From NCBI GenBank assembly GCA_048498995.1, contig JBEHWX010000008.1, positions 32,313-96,312 on the forward strand: DNA of 64,000 nucleotides, in the 5' to 3' direction. This document shows, one piece after another, positions 9,178 through 17,630 of this stretch. Each line of letters starts with the position of its first letter. Position 1 is the first letter of the stretch. The notes beneath the pieces were generated by a model. The model did not search any database. It saw nothing but the letters and a program-made list of their open reading frames with translations, and was not told where the DNA came from. This stretch comes from JBEHWX01 sp048498995 (GTDB lineage Bacteria > Bacteroidota > Ignavibacteria > OLB7). A program made the position numbers and the translations under genes.

Positions 9178-9764
9178 GGCTCTTAGAGAGGATCACGCTC
9201 ACGCACGCACGATCACGCGCTCCATGAAACGGCAAGCCCCGGGCAGAGGGTGGATCTGCACGGGGCTGACCTTCCCGGCACGGATGGCCTGGGTGTGGCT
9301 CCTCGTCGTGGTACGCCGGTATCAACTCCGGCACAAGGTCTGGATGCGCTCGGACGCTCGATCGGGATGCACGAAGCTCCACGGAGCGGGCCGGCAACAC
9401 TATCCTATCCCTACTAACACGGAAGGGGGGAAAATGTTTGCGGCGGCCGTGAATCGCCCGTCATGGACGAGCTCCGTGCCGGCCGAGCCGCACCGGACGC
9501 TCGATCGGAACGGCATCCGGGCAATGGCGATCGATGAGCAGCCCCACCTCCTTCACCGGCTCCGCGACGCGCGTGGTATTCCTCGACGGGAGGGGGGTAC
9601 ACAATCGGGGCCTTGCGCGAACGGTCGACCAACTATATCTTTGTACACCCCGACCAGGTATCTCCTTGAACACCAAGAGGCCTGAATGGCCCCATCCGCT
9701 CCGCGTGACGTGGGGCAGAACCGATCCGTTATGAGTCGGGAGTTTCCACCATGTATCAGTTGCC
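9178..9764. other. Intergenic stretch without a credible gene
   Basis: Short open frames here (for example 9224-9685 on the plus strand) have no recognisable domain and no codon bias. The only signal I can support is the promoter candidate at 9613-9643. Base composition is visibly lower in GC than in the flanking housekeeping genes, and this continues into the next two genes. Confidence 0.5.
9613..9643 (+). promoter_or_regulatory. Bacteroidota-type promoter candidate for the secreted-protein pair
   Basis: TTG at 9613-9615, a 20-nt spacer, then TATCTTTG at 9636-9643, matching the -33 TTG / -7 TAnnTTTG pattern of the Bacteroidota primary sigma factor. It implies a 5' leader of roughly 115-140 nt before the gene at 9765. 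Confidence 0.5.
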
Positions 9765-10868
9765 GTGGGAGTAGTCTCCATGCTCACGCCATCGATGTAC
9801 ATCCCTCACTCCATCACGGCCCTGGTGCTTGTGCTGGCGTGCTTCGGCTCCCCACCTAGTCACGCGCAGGTCCCGGAGCTGCTCACGCATCCCGAGCTTT
9901 ACGTCGAGGTGCAGGACAACGTGTTTATCAGGAAGGTCGATATGTCGGGACGGCCGATCCAGCCGGACGCCATCATATCGGCCGCCTATCGCTTCGAGAT
10001 GGTCTACGATTCGTCATCCCGCGTTCAATACCTCTTCTCCGAATGCAGGCATAATGGCGTCCGCCCCAGGTTGCTCGCCTGGAAGGATGGGCATATCCAT
10101 TCGGCACGCGACGAAATGATGGCCGACAGCAGCCGCACCGCCTCATTTCCGATCGAGGCGGGAGATTCCATCAGCTTCTATCGCGAGTTCAAGTGGTACA
10201 ATCCGAAGGACCAGTCGCAGACACAGACGAATTACGTGGCACTCGACACGCTCGACTACGTCGTGGAGCTGGTGAGCTCCAGAACGGGACTGAGGCTGGC
10301 GCTGCTCGATAGCTTCGGCGTGATGCCGCGGCCGACGCCAGGCGCCCCGGAGTTCCACGGAGACAGGCCGATCATGGCGAGCATCGACCATGTGATTCCG
10401 AGCACGGTCACCCGCGATACGGGGTTCATCCGCGTCAGGATGTACGCCCGCGGCGACGGCCCATACCTGCCGATCAGGAAGGACGACATTACGATCGGAA
10501 GCTCCTGGAATCTGCTGCATGGCTACTGGGACTACTATCTCGATCAGTTCGGCGGCTCGCTTGGGAAACGGACGGTCACGGAACTGACGCGAGGCGTGAC
10601 GGATCATGCCGATGTAACGTTGTCGGTCGTCGATATCGGGAAAGGAGTTGTCCGGATCGACTTCTCCAGCCCGTCGGATGGCGGTCCGCTCCGAGTCGGG
10701 ATATTCGACGCGGCCGGCAACGAAGTATTCACTCCCTACGGCACCACGCTTCCGGACGGAGCGGGCCGGAGCGCCACCTACGCCTTCTCTTCCAGCGGCA
10801 GATACTTCGTCGCCCTGATCCAGGGGAACAGCATCATCGCATCCAGGAACGTCACCATCACCTTGTAA
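9765..10868 (+). CDS. Secreted protein of unknown function with a type IX-like C-terminal sorting domain
   Basis: A protein of up to 367 residues. ATGs at 9765, 9780 and 9795 are all possible; the last gives the cleanest signal peptide (MYIPHSITALVLVLACFG, cleavage near SHAQ). The central 250 residues form a beta-rich region without a family I recognise. The last 70 residues (LRVGIFDAAGNEVF, then SGRYFVALIQG and a final NVTITL) follow the pattern of type A C-terminal sorting domains: a 'v-y-D-x-x-G-x-x-V' strand, then a 'G-x-Y-x-x-x-l' strand, then a basic strand. Such domains direct proteins through the type IX system to the cell surface. This is a pattern match, not proof. It is followed 4 nt later by the gene at 10873, so the two are co-transcribed. 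GC content is lower than in neighbouring genes. Confidence 0.6.
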   Translation: MGVVSMLTPSMYIPHSITALVLVLACFGSPPSHAQVPELLTHPELYVEVQDNVFIRKVDMSGRPIQPDAIISAAYRFEMVYDSSSRVQYLFSECRHNGVRPRLLAWKDGHIHSARDEMMADSSRTASFPIEAGDSISFYREFKWYNPKDQSQTQTNYVALDTLDYVVELVSSRTGLRLALLDSFGVMPRPTPGAPEFHGDRPIMASIDHVIPSTVTRDTGFIRVRMYARGDGPYLPIRKDDITIGSSWNLLHGYWDYYLDQFGGSLGKRTVTELTRGVTDHADVTLSVVDIGKGVVRIDFSSPSDGGPLRVGIFDAAGNEVFTPYGTTLPDGAGRSATYAFSSSGRYFVALIQGNSIIASRNVTITL

Positions 10869-10872
10869 CGTC

Positions 10873-11487
10873 ATGAGTAGAAGCACCACGCCTGTCGTGT
10901 TCTTGATTGCGTCTCTCCTGGTGCCATGCGGCGACGCGTTTGCGCGCAATGAGCGACGTCCGCCGCCCCCCGTGCTCGTCTCGGGCGGGGGGCTTCCGGG
11001 AGGGGATCTCCCATGGCTTCCCGATGATCCCGACGGAGGTGGAGGGGGTGGCACGGGCGGAGGCGGAGGAGGCAATCCCTGGAATCACAACTACGGATTC
11101 CCGAGCGAGGGCCCTCCCCTCGGAGGCGTCGATACGCGGGGTGACGGCGGCTGGGACTGGTGGAACGACAAGGACTTCTGGGGATGGGGCTCCGGCTGGT
11201 GGCGCTATCCCGTCCCGATTCCTCCCGGTGGAGGCGGCGGCGGAGCCGAGGGGGGTGGAGGTGACGGCTGTGGGCAACTTCCCGCCGACCGAGTCGAGAA
11301 CGGCGGCTGCCGGATAGCCACGCCCGGCCCCAACGACAACGCCTGCAACTGCTACCTGAAGGCAACCGTGAATGGCAATGGTGAAGTCACCTGGGTGGAT
11401 GAGTGCGCCTACTGCATGTTGCAACCGAGCAGCCCGAGTCCGAACTGCGAGGGGAAACGGCAGGCGGATCCCTGCGGAAGCCTCTGA
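10873..11487 (+). CDS. Secreted Gly/Trp-rich protein with a Cys-rich C-terminus, function unknown
   Basis: A 204-residue protein with a signal peptide (VVFLIASLLVPCGDAFA). Residues 38-130 are low complexity: glycine runs alternating with Trp/Asp-rich pieces (GGWDWWNDKDFWGWGSGWW). The last 75 residues hold eight cysteines (DGCGQL, NGGCRI, NACNCYL, DECAYCML, NCEG, DPCGS), an even number that suggests disulfide bonding outside the cytoplasm. I recognise no family. It starts 4 nt after the preceding surface-protein gene, so the two probably act together, for example as a surface protein and a small cysteine-rich partner; that is inference only. Confidence 0.6.
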   Translation: MSRSTTPVVFLIASLLVPCGDAFARNERRPPPPVLVSGGGLPGGDLPWLPDDPDGGGGGGTGGGGGGNPWNHNYGFPSEGPPLGGVDTRGDGGWDWWNDKDFWGWGSGWWRYPVPIPPGGGGGGAEGGGGDGCGQLPADRVENGGCRIATPGPNDNACNCYLKATVNGNGEVTWVDECAYCMLQPSSPSPNCEGKRQADPCGSL

Positions 11488-11594
11488 GAGCCCCACTCTC
11501 CGATTACCCACCCCGCTGACGCTCCATGCAACCACCGGCCGGTCGGCCGGGAAGAACAATCGGCTGAGCTATTCCCCCCACATCCAACAACGAC

Positions 11595-11625
11595 GAAGGG
11601 ATGGCGATCGGATCGCCATCCCTTC
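11595..11625. terminator. Bidirectional hairpin terminator between convergent genes
   Basis: The arms GAAGGGATGGCGATC and GATCGCCATCCCTTC are perfectly complementary over 15 bp with one base between them. It lies between the Gly/Trp-rich protein (plus strand) and topA (minus strand). Confidence 0.75.
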
Positions 11626-11672
11626 ATCATGATACCGCCGATGTATCGCGCCGCGACCGATCGCGGACGCGC

Positions 11673-14384
11673 TCACTCCTCGTCGGAGGACTTCTTCGCG
11701 GGCCCCTTCTTATCCCCTCCCTTCGCGCCGGCCGCCTTCGTGCCGGCAGCCTTCGTGCCGGCCGCCTTCTTCCCCGCTCCATTCTTCGTGCCGGCAGCCT
11801 TCTTGGTGGACGCGGCCTTCTTGGCGCCCCCCTTGGCCGGCTTCTTCTCCGGCGGGTTGGCGCGGCGCTCCTCGATCAGCTTCGCCGCCTCCTCGGCCGA
11901 GATGTCGTTGACCGAGAGGTTCTTCGGCACCGGCGCGTTGATCTCCCCATGCTTCACGTAGGGACCGAAGCGCCCGACGTAGGCCTCGATCGGCTCGCCG
12001 TCGGCCGGATGCGGGCCGATGATCCTGACCAGCCCCCGCTTGCCGGCGCCGAGCTTCTTCAGATCCAGCAGCTCCAGCGCGCGCGGCAGCTCGATGGTGA
12101 GCACGTCGTCGGTGGACTTCAGCGAGGCGAACTCGCCATTGTGCATCACGTACGGACCGAAGCGCCCGATCGCCGCCTTCACCTCCTTTCCCGACTCCGG
12201 ATGCTCGCCGAGCGTGCGCGGCAGGTTCACCAGCGAGATCGCCTGCTCGGCCGTGATGTTCTCCGGCGTCACCCCCTTCGGCAGCGAGGTCCGGACCGGC
12301 TTCAGCTCGTCGTTCTCCTCCCCCATCTGCACGTACGGACCGTATGGGCCGACGCGGACGTAGATCCTCCGCTCGGTCTCCGGATGCACCGTCAGTGCCT
12401 CCTCGCCGGAGAGCTTCCGCCGGATGATCTTCTCCACCTCGTCGGAGGAGAGGTCGGCAGGGCCGAGGTTCTCCGGCAATGAGACCTTCAGCACCTCGCC
12501 GTCGTCGGCCTTGGCCTCCAGGTAGGCGCCGAAGCGCCCCACGCGGACATCGGCCTCCAGGTCGTCGAACTCGATGGTGCAGGCGCGGCGCGGATCGATC
12601 GCCTCCTCCTTCTTCTTCACCTCGTCCTCGAGCCCTCCGGTGCCGGAGTAGAAGTCGCTGAGATACGGCAGCCAGAGCGCCTCGCCGGTGGCGATATCGT
12701 CCAGCTTCTGCTCCATCTCGGCGGTGAATCCGAGGTCGACCAGGCGGGGGAAATACTGCTCGAGCAGCGTGGTCACGGCCATCGCGGTGAAGGTGGGAAC
12801 GAGCTGGTTCCCCTGCTTGCGCACGTAGCCGCGCTGCTGAATGGTGTTGATGATGGTCGCGTAGGTGCTCGGACGGCCGATCCCCTCGCGCTCGAGCGCC
12901 TGCACGAGCGAGGCCTCGGTAAAGCGCGCGGGGGGCTTGGTCTCGTGGCGCACCGGATCGAGCTCGGCGCAGGCGAGCACGTCTCCCTTGGCCAGCGGCG
13001 GCAGCGGCGTGTCCCGATCCTCCAGCGTCGCCTCCGGATCGTCGGAGCCCTCGACGTAGGCACGGAAGAATCCGGGGAACTCCACCCGCTTGCCGGTGGC
13101 GCGGAACGAGGCGCGGTCGGCGGTAATGGTCGCGGTAACGAAGCGGAGTCGGGCGTTGGCCATCTGCGTGGCCATGGCGCGCTTCCAGATCATGTCGTAG
13201 AGCGCCGCCTCCTGTCCCTCCAGCGCGAGCTCCCCGGCGGTCGGCATCTGCGTGCCGGCCGGACGGATCGCCTCGTGCGCCTCCTGCGCGGCCTTCGACT
13301 TGGTGGTGAAGCGTCGCACCGAGGAGTTCAGATAATCCTCGCCGTACTTGGCGGTCACCGCCGAGCGGATCGCCGTGATCGCCTGCTCGGAAAGGTTCAC
13401 CGAATCGGTTCGCATGTAGGTGATCAGGCCGCGCTCGTAGAGCCGCTGCGCGATCTGCATCGTCTGCTGGGCGCCGAAGCCGAGCTTCCGGTTGGCCTCC
13501 TGCTGCAGCGTCGAGGTGGTGAAGGGGGCGGCCGGCGAGCGGCTCTCCTCCTTCTCCTCGATCTCCGACACGCTCCAGGGAGCCGTCAGCAGGCGCTCGC
13601 GCAGCTGGTGCGCCTGCTCCTGGTTCAGCAGCAGGACATCACGCCCGCGGGAGAGCTGTCCGGTCTCCGGATCGAAGTCCTTGCCGGTGGCCAGGCGCTT
13701 CTCATCCAGCGCGATCATCGTCGCCTGGAAGCGGAGGCCGGCCTCCCCCTTGGAGAGGGTGGCGTTCAGATCCCAATAGGCGGCGCTCCTGAAGCGGCGG
13801 CGCTCCCGCTCTCGCATCACCAGCAGGCGGACGGCCACCGACTGGACGCGGCCGGCCGAGAGGCCGACGGCGATCTTCTTCCAGAGGAGCGGCGAGAGCG
13901 TATAGCCGAAGAGCCGGTCGAGGATGCGGCGCGTCTCCTGCGCGCGGACCAGCTTGTCGTCGATCTGCCGCGTGTGATCGAGCGCGTCCCGGATGGCCTC
14001 GCGCGTGATCTCGTGAAAGACCATCCGGCGGATCGGCACCTTCGGCTTGAGCAGCTCCAGCAGATGCCAGCCGATCGACTCCCCCTCACGGTCTTCGTCG
14101 GTCGCGATGATCAGCTCGTCGGCATCCTTCATCGCGGACTTCAGCGTATCGACCACTTTCTTCTTGGCCGGCGGGATCACGTAGATCGGGCGGAATTGGT
14201 CGGTGACGTCGACGCCGAGCCGGGCCCATTTCTCCTTCTTCAGGGAGGCGGGGATATCGGCCGCCTTCGCGGGGAGATCGCGCACGCTGCCCATCGATGC
14301 CTCCACCTGATACTCGGCCGGGAGGAAGCCCTTGATCGTCCGGGCTTTCGTGGGAGACTCGACTATGACCAGTTTCTTTCCCAT
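11673..14384 (-). CDS. topA: DNA topoisomerase I (type IA)
   Basis: A 903-residue enzyme that relaxes negative supercoils by cutting one DNA strand. The N-terminal Toprim domain has E9 (IVESPTKA) and the acidic triad D96, D98, E100 (TDEDREGE). The catalytic tyrosine is Y323 in LITYMRTDSVNLS. The C-terminal third has no CxxC zinc fingers; it carries four short repeats of the form GRFGPYV (VGRFGAYL, VGPYGPYV, IGRFGPYV, VGRFGPYV), as in Bacteroidota and Cyanobacteria. The last 60 residues are a Lys/Ala/Gly tail like histone H1, including tandem TKAAG units from a 15-bp DNA repeat; it probably binds DNA non-specifically. Single gene, minus strand. Confidence 0.97.
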   Translation of the reverse strand: MGKKLVIVESPTKARTIKGFLPAEYQVEASMGSVRDLPAKAADIPASLKKEKWARLGVDVTDQFRPIYVIPPAKKKVVDTLKSAMKDADELIIATDEDREGESIGWHLLELLKPKVPIRRMVFHEITREAIRDALDHTRQIDDKLVRAQETRRILDRLFGYTLSPLLWKKIAVGLSAGRVQSVAVRLLVMRERERRRFRSAAYWDLNATLSKGEAGLRFQATMIALDEKRLATGKDFDPETGQLSRGRDVLLLNQEQAHQLRERLLTAPWSVSEIEEKEESRSPAAPFTTSTLQQEANRKLGFGAQQTMQIAQRLYERGLITYMRTDSVNLSEQAITAIRSAVTAKYGEDYLNSSVRRFTTKSKAAQEAHEAIRPAGTQMPTAGELALEGQEAALYDMIWKRAMATQMANARLRFVTATITADRASFRATGKRVEFPGFFRAYVEGSDDPEATLEDRDTPLPPLAKGDVLACAELDPVRHETKPPARFTEASLVQALEREGIGRPSTYATIINTIQQRGYVRKQGNQLVPTFTAMAVTTLLEQYFPRLVDLGFTAEMEQKLDDIATGEALWLPYLSDFYSGTGGLEDEVKKKEEAIDPRRACTIEFDDLEADVRVGRFGAYLEAKADDGEVLKVSLPENLGPADLSSDEVEKIIRRKLSGEEALTVHPETERRIYVRVGPYGPYVQMGEENDELKPVRTSLPKGVTPENITAEQAISLVNLPRTLGEHPESGKEVKAAIGRFGPYVMHNGEFASLKSTDDVLTIELPRALELLDLKKLGAGKRGLVRIIGPHPADGEPIEAYVGRFGPYVKHGEINAPVPKNLSVNDISAEEAAKLIEERRANPPEKKPAKGGAKKAASTKKAAGTKNGAGKKAAGTKAAGTKAAGAKGGDKKGPAKKSSDEE

Positions 14385-14425
14385 CTATCTATCGGTCTAC
14401 GGATGACAATTGGTTTGGAGGGGAA

Positions 14426-14458
14426 TCGCCCCCGGCGATCCTCGATCACCGGGGGCGA
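14426..14458 (-). terminator. Hairpin terminator after the GH57 gene
   Basis: The 10-bp arms TCGCCCCCGG and CCGGGGGCGA surround a 13-nt loop, about 80 nt beyond the GH57 stop codon and just before the start of topA. Confidence 0.7.
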
Positions 14459-14536
14459 AAGGAACAAGTTAGAGAAAGGGACCTGAACGATCCCAATACA
14501 TCACCGCGATGCCGGCGCCGCGGACGCGCCCCGCGA

Positions 14537-16411
14537 TCACGACGCGGCGGAGGCGCCATCATCCTCGCCAACGCCGTCGCCGGCAACCGCCTCGACGGTG
14601 GCCTCGACGGTGGCACCGATGCCCTCGCGCGCGCCCTCGCCGACCCCCTCGCGGACGCCGCCGCGGGCCCGCCAGGCACGAAGGTCGAGCTCGGGAAAGA
14701 GCCGGTTCAGCCGCTCCAGGCGCTCCAGCTCCAGCAGCATCTCCTCGGAGGGAACGCGCCGGTCGCGGATGATCTCGATCAGCTCGATCAGCAGGCGCGC
14801 GTTCTCGTAATGGCCGAGGAAGCGCTCGGTGGCGTAGTCGGCGGCCGAGGCGGTCGTGATCAGGAACTGCCAGTCGGAGGCCTGCAGCAGCAGGCTCTCC
14901 CGCGCCAGTTGTCGCAGAACCCGCTCATCGAGCTGGAGAAGATCGCTCACGGTGTCATCGAACAGCTCGGTCTCCGCCGGCACGAACGGCGGCGTGGAGT
15001 TCAGCAGCTCGAGCAGGCGCGCCTCGATCTCGTAGATCATCGGCCAGGTCCAGGCGGTCTCCTCGTTCAGCCAGACACGATGGTCACCCCCCTCGCCCCA
15101 GGAGCCCTCCGGGATCTGAATCACGCGGTCGGGATCCTTCCGATCGAGCTCGTCCGGCGCCGTGCGCGCCCGCGCCGAGCCGCTCCGGTGGAGCAGGCGG
15201 AGCACCTGGCCGAGGAAGCGGGGCCCCTCGAACCACCAGTGCCCGAACAGCTCGGTATCGAACGGCGCGGCGAGCGTGCCGCTGCCGCCGGTCGTGGTCT
15301 CGAAGATCGCCAGCTCCCGCTCGATCAGCCCCACGAAGTGCTCGGCGTGCACGCGGAGCAGCTCGTCGGTCTTCTCCGGCTCGTACGGCAGCTTCCCTCC
15401 CAGATCGACCGAGGTGCCGGTGATCCGCCAGTAGCGGAGCCCGCTGTTGTGATGCTTCTTATGGAACTCCAGATAGCCGGGATCGCCGGGATATCCCTGT
15501 CCCGCGCTCCAGACCTTCAGGGTCGTTTCGGTGTCCCGCGTGAAGATCGTCGTCATCCCCGCCTCCGGATCGCCGGTCGAGCAGATCCGGTAGATGTCGT
15601 GGATCGAGCGGCTGTCGTCCAGCGGGGGGAAGGATCGCTCGGTGCCGGCCAGCGGCCGCAGTCCGGCCACGCCGCGGGAGAAGAGCCCGAGCGGACGGCC
15701 GCCGCGGGTCAGATGGCTGTCGACGACCGTGTACTCGAAGCCGTTCCAGGCCAGAAGCTGCTCCACGCCGGCGCGGACGCCCGGCCGGGTGTACGGATTC
15801 GGCACCGGCGCGCTCCAGTCGTAGCAGGGACGGTAGGCGCACTCCGGCATCCAGACGCCGCGGGGGCGCTCGCCGAAATGGCGCCAGTGATTCTCCACGG
15901 CCACGCCGAGCTGCGCGTGGATGCTCTCGTCGCGGCCGAGCAGCGGAAAGTAGCCGTGCGTGGCGCCGCAGGTCTGCAGCGCGATTCCCCCCTCGTCCTT
16001 CAACCTCCGGATGGCGCCGATCAGATCGCGGCCGTATCGATCGTTGAAGTCCTCCTTCCGCGCGGCGTACCAGTCGCGCCAGAACCGCGCGAGCGGGATG
16101 TACTCCCGCTCCTCGGGACGCTCGGTGAAATACTCCACGTCATTCTCGGCCGCCTCGATCTTCTCATCGAGGTAGGCATTGAAGATCTCGGGGAACTCCG
16201 GGTCGGCCAGCTGCTCGACCACCACCGGCGAAAGGGAGAGGGTGATGCCGGGGATGATCCCCTCCTCCATCAGCGCGCGGCACTCGTTCAGGATCGGGAT
16301 GTAGCACTCGGCGGCCGCCTCGCTCAGCCAGTCGGCCCCGTGCGGCCACTTGCCGTGGTGCAGAACGTAGGGGAGATGCGTATGCAGAATCAGAACGAAG
16401 GAGCCGGACAT
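14537..16411 (-). CDS. GH57 1,4-alpha-glucan branching enzyme (DUF1957 C-terminal domain)
   Basis: A 624-residue cytoplasmic enzyme that makes alpha-1,6 branches in glycogen-like alpha-glucans. The N-terminus FVLILHTHLPYVLHHGKW is the GH57 first strand. E190 in WMPECAYRP is the predicted nucleophile and D385 in APFDTELFGHWWFEG the predicted acid/base, by comparison with the Thermococcus and Thermus enzymes. The C-terminal part is the DUF1957 helical domain (TTASAADYATERFLGHYENARLL), followed by an acidic Gly/Val/Glu-rich tail of about 40 residues. The ATG at 16411 (MSGSF) is preferred. A longer frame starting 14 codons upstream would translate the dispersed leader repeat (ISWFGILNSS...), which also occurs before other genes and outside genes. 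The stop is followed by the terminator at 14426-14458. Confidence 0.93.
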   Translation of the reverse strand: MSGSFVLILHTHLPYVLHHGKWPHGADWLSEAAAECYIPILNECRALMEEGIIPGITLSLSPVVVEQLADPEFPEIFNAYLDEKIEAAENDVEYFTERPEEREYIPLARFWRDWYAARKEDFNDRYGRDLIGAIRRLKDEGGIALQTCGATHGYFPLLGRDESIHAQLGVAVENHWRHFGERPRGVWMPECAYRPCYDWSAPVPNPYTRPGVRAGVEQLLAWNGFEYTVVDSHLTRGGRPLGLFSRGVAGLRPLAGTERSFPPLDDSRSIHDIYRICSTGDPEAGMTTIFTRDTETTLKVWSAGQGYPGDPGYLEFHKKHHNSGLRYWRITGTSVDLGGKLPYEPEKTDELLRVHAEHFVGLIERELAIFETTTGGSGTLAAPFDTELFGHWWFEGPRFLGQVLRLLHRSGSARARTAPDELDRKDPDRVIQIPEGSWGEGGDHRVWLNEETAWTWPMIYEIEARLLELLNSTPPFVPAETELFDDTVSDLLQLDERVLRQLARESLLLQASDWQFLITTASAADYATERFLGHYENARLLIELIEIIRDRRVPSEEMLLELERLERLNRLFPELDLRAWRARGGVREGVGEGAREGIGATVEATVEAVAGDGVGEDDGASAAS

Positions 16412-16592
16412 TGAAGAGAATGAAGAATTGAGAATGCCGAACCATGAAATCACGTCGCGATCGGGCCGATGCTTCGACTTGCGGCGTCGGAACGACAGAG
16501 CCGGACATTGGAGAGAATGTAGAATTGAGAATGCCGAACCATGAAATCACGTCGCGATCGGGTCGATGCTTCGACTTGCGGCGTCCGACGCG
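16401..16592 (-). repeat. 97-bp tandem duplication carrying the GH57 leader element and first codons
   Basis: The sequence from 16401 recurs from 16498, giving nearly two copies. Each includes, on the minus strand, the leader element GATTTCATGGTTC...CATTCTCAATTCT and the start ATGTCCGGCTC. Only the copy at 16401 continues into the GH57 gene; the copy at 16498 leads to a short non-coding continuation. The leader portions are 16412-16453 and 16509-16550. Confidence 0.85.
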
Positions 16593-16925
16593 GCGAGCGT
16601 GCATGCCTCGAACCCCGTGCCGCCATCGCCGGCGGAGCATCGCATCCCCGGGATCGCGGTCGCGCCCGGAGCGTTACGGCGCCCAGGGCCGGACGAGCGC
16701 CGGACCGGACGAACGTCGCCACGCGGAATTGCCCGGCGGAGCGTTACCGATGCGCAACGCCGGGACCCGACGGCATCCATCCCCTCCGGGAGGATTCCGG
16801 CCGCGCGACCATCACCACACCGCAGCATCCCGACACCACGGCATCCCGACTCCGCGACATCCCGACGGCCCAGCGCACGCGGGGGCGGGATCTCCCCATC
16901 CTTCATGCTCCGATCCCCGCTCTGC
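16593..16925. other. Intergenic, low-complexity GC-rich stretch
   Basis: No credible gene. Around 16800-16870 there is a degenerate repeat of about 15-16 bp around CATCCCGAC. Open frames are shadows with no domain. Confidence 0.5.
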
Positions 16926-17246
16926 TCAGTGGATCTTCTCGCCGGCGTCGGGCATCTGGAAGCCGAAGGCGGGACCGGCCGGGTTGATCTGGATCTCGCC
17001 GAACTGCCGCTCGAACTTCGCGATGTTGTCCTCCAGGGCGCCGAGAAAGAGCTTGGCGTGCTGCGGCGTCATGATCACGCGCGCGTGGACGCGGGCACGC
17101 GGCACGCCCGGAAGGATCCGGGTGAAGTCGATCACGAACTCCGCCGGCGAATGGGTGATGATGGCGAGATTCGAATAGATCCCCTCGGCTTCCCTCTCTC
17201 CGAGCTCGATGTTGATCTCCTGTCCCTGCGAGTCGTCGTTGACCAT
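16926..17246 (-). CDS. DUF3467 family protein
   Basis: A 106-residue soluble protein. It matches DUF3467 along its whole length: INIELGEREAEGIYSNLAII, HSPAEFVIDFTRILPG, ARVHARVIMTPQHAKLFLGAL and FERQFGEIQI. The family is small and common in Bacteroidota, Chlorobiota and some archaea; its function is not established. The gene is flanked by non-coding low-complexity DNA on both sides and does not appear to be in an operon. The start ATG at 17246 gives the normal family N-terminus. Confidence 0.9.
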   Translation of the reverse strand: MVNDDSQGQEINIELGEREAEGIYSNLAIITHSPAEFVIDFTRILPGVPRARVHARVIMTPQHAKLFLGALEDNIAKFERQFGEIQINPAGPAFGFQMPDAGEKIH

Positions 17247-17327
17247 TGCTCAATGCTCCTGGTAATCTGTGCGTGAACCGGAAAGGACCGGCGCCTTCCC
17301 GATCGGCATGCCCCGGGGCGAGGAACC

Positions 17328-17420
17328 GCCCCTCGATGGAACCGCCCCACGACGGATGGCCCCGTGACGGAACGTCCGCGATGGAGCGTCCCGCGACGGA
17401 ACACCCCGCGATGGGAGCCG
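17328..17420 (-). repeat. Degenerate 15-bp repeat array, intergenic member of the GCGGR-nnn-TTCCRTC family
   Basis: Read on the minus strand, units follow each other as GCGGGGTGTTCCGTC, GCGGGACGCTCCATC, GCGGACGTTCCGTC, ACGGGGCCATCCGTC and a 16-bp version. The ends match the units inside the ABM gene (GCGGAGCCTTCCGTC, GCGGAGCCTTCCATC) and the kinase gene at 41257 (GCGGATGATTCCGTC). Confidence 0.7.
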
Positions 17421-17453
17421 ATCCGACATGCCGGAACCGGATGATAAGGAAAC

Positions 17454-17490
17454 GGCCCGCGACCGCAGCCATCCGGCTGTTCCGCGGGCC
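17454..17490 (-). terminator. Hairpin terminator after the TPR gene
   Basis: The outer arms GGCCCGCG/CGCGGGCC and inner arms CAGCC/GGCTG form a long stem 140 nt beyond the TPR stop codon. On the minus strand GTTTCCTT follows. Confidence 0.65.
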
Positions 17491-17630
17491 ATTTCTCTCG
17501 ATTCGTATGCCGTTCGAGCGAGCCGTGCCTGGAATCTCCCCGAAGAGAGTACCTCGATGAGATCGCCCTGGCGGGGTCGCCCTGGCGGGGTCGCTCCTGC
17601 GGGAGCGCTCCCACGGGATCGGCCGGCGGA

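Larger units (their letters stand above)
17247..17630. other. Intergenic stretch with 14-15-bp degenerate repeats
   Basis: No gene. It holds the array at 17328-17420, the terminator at 17454-17490, and two copies of a 14-bp unit GCCCTGGCGGGGTC around 17566-17595. Confidence 0.6.

Noticed and set aside
9224..9685. Possible small gene of 153 codons
   Set aside because: No domain, poor codon character, overlaps a promoter-like region; competing frames on the other strand are equally open.
16164..16640. Open frame that includes the leader repeat twice (ISWFGILNS motif)
   Set aside because: It translates a non-coding repeat out of context and overlaps the start of the GH57 gene in another frame.
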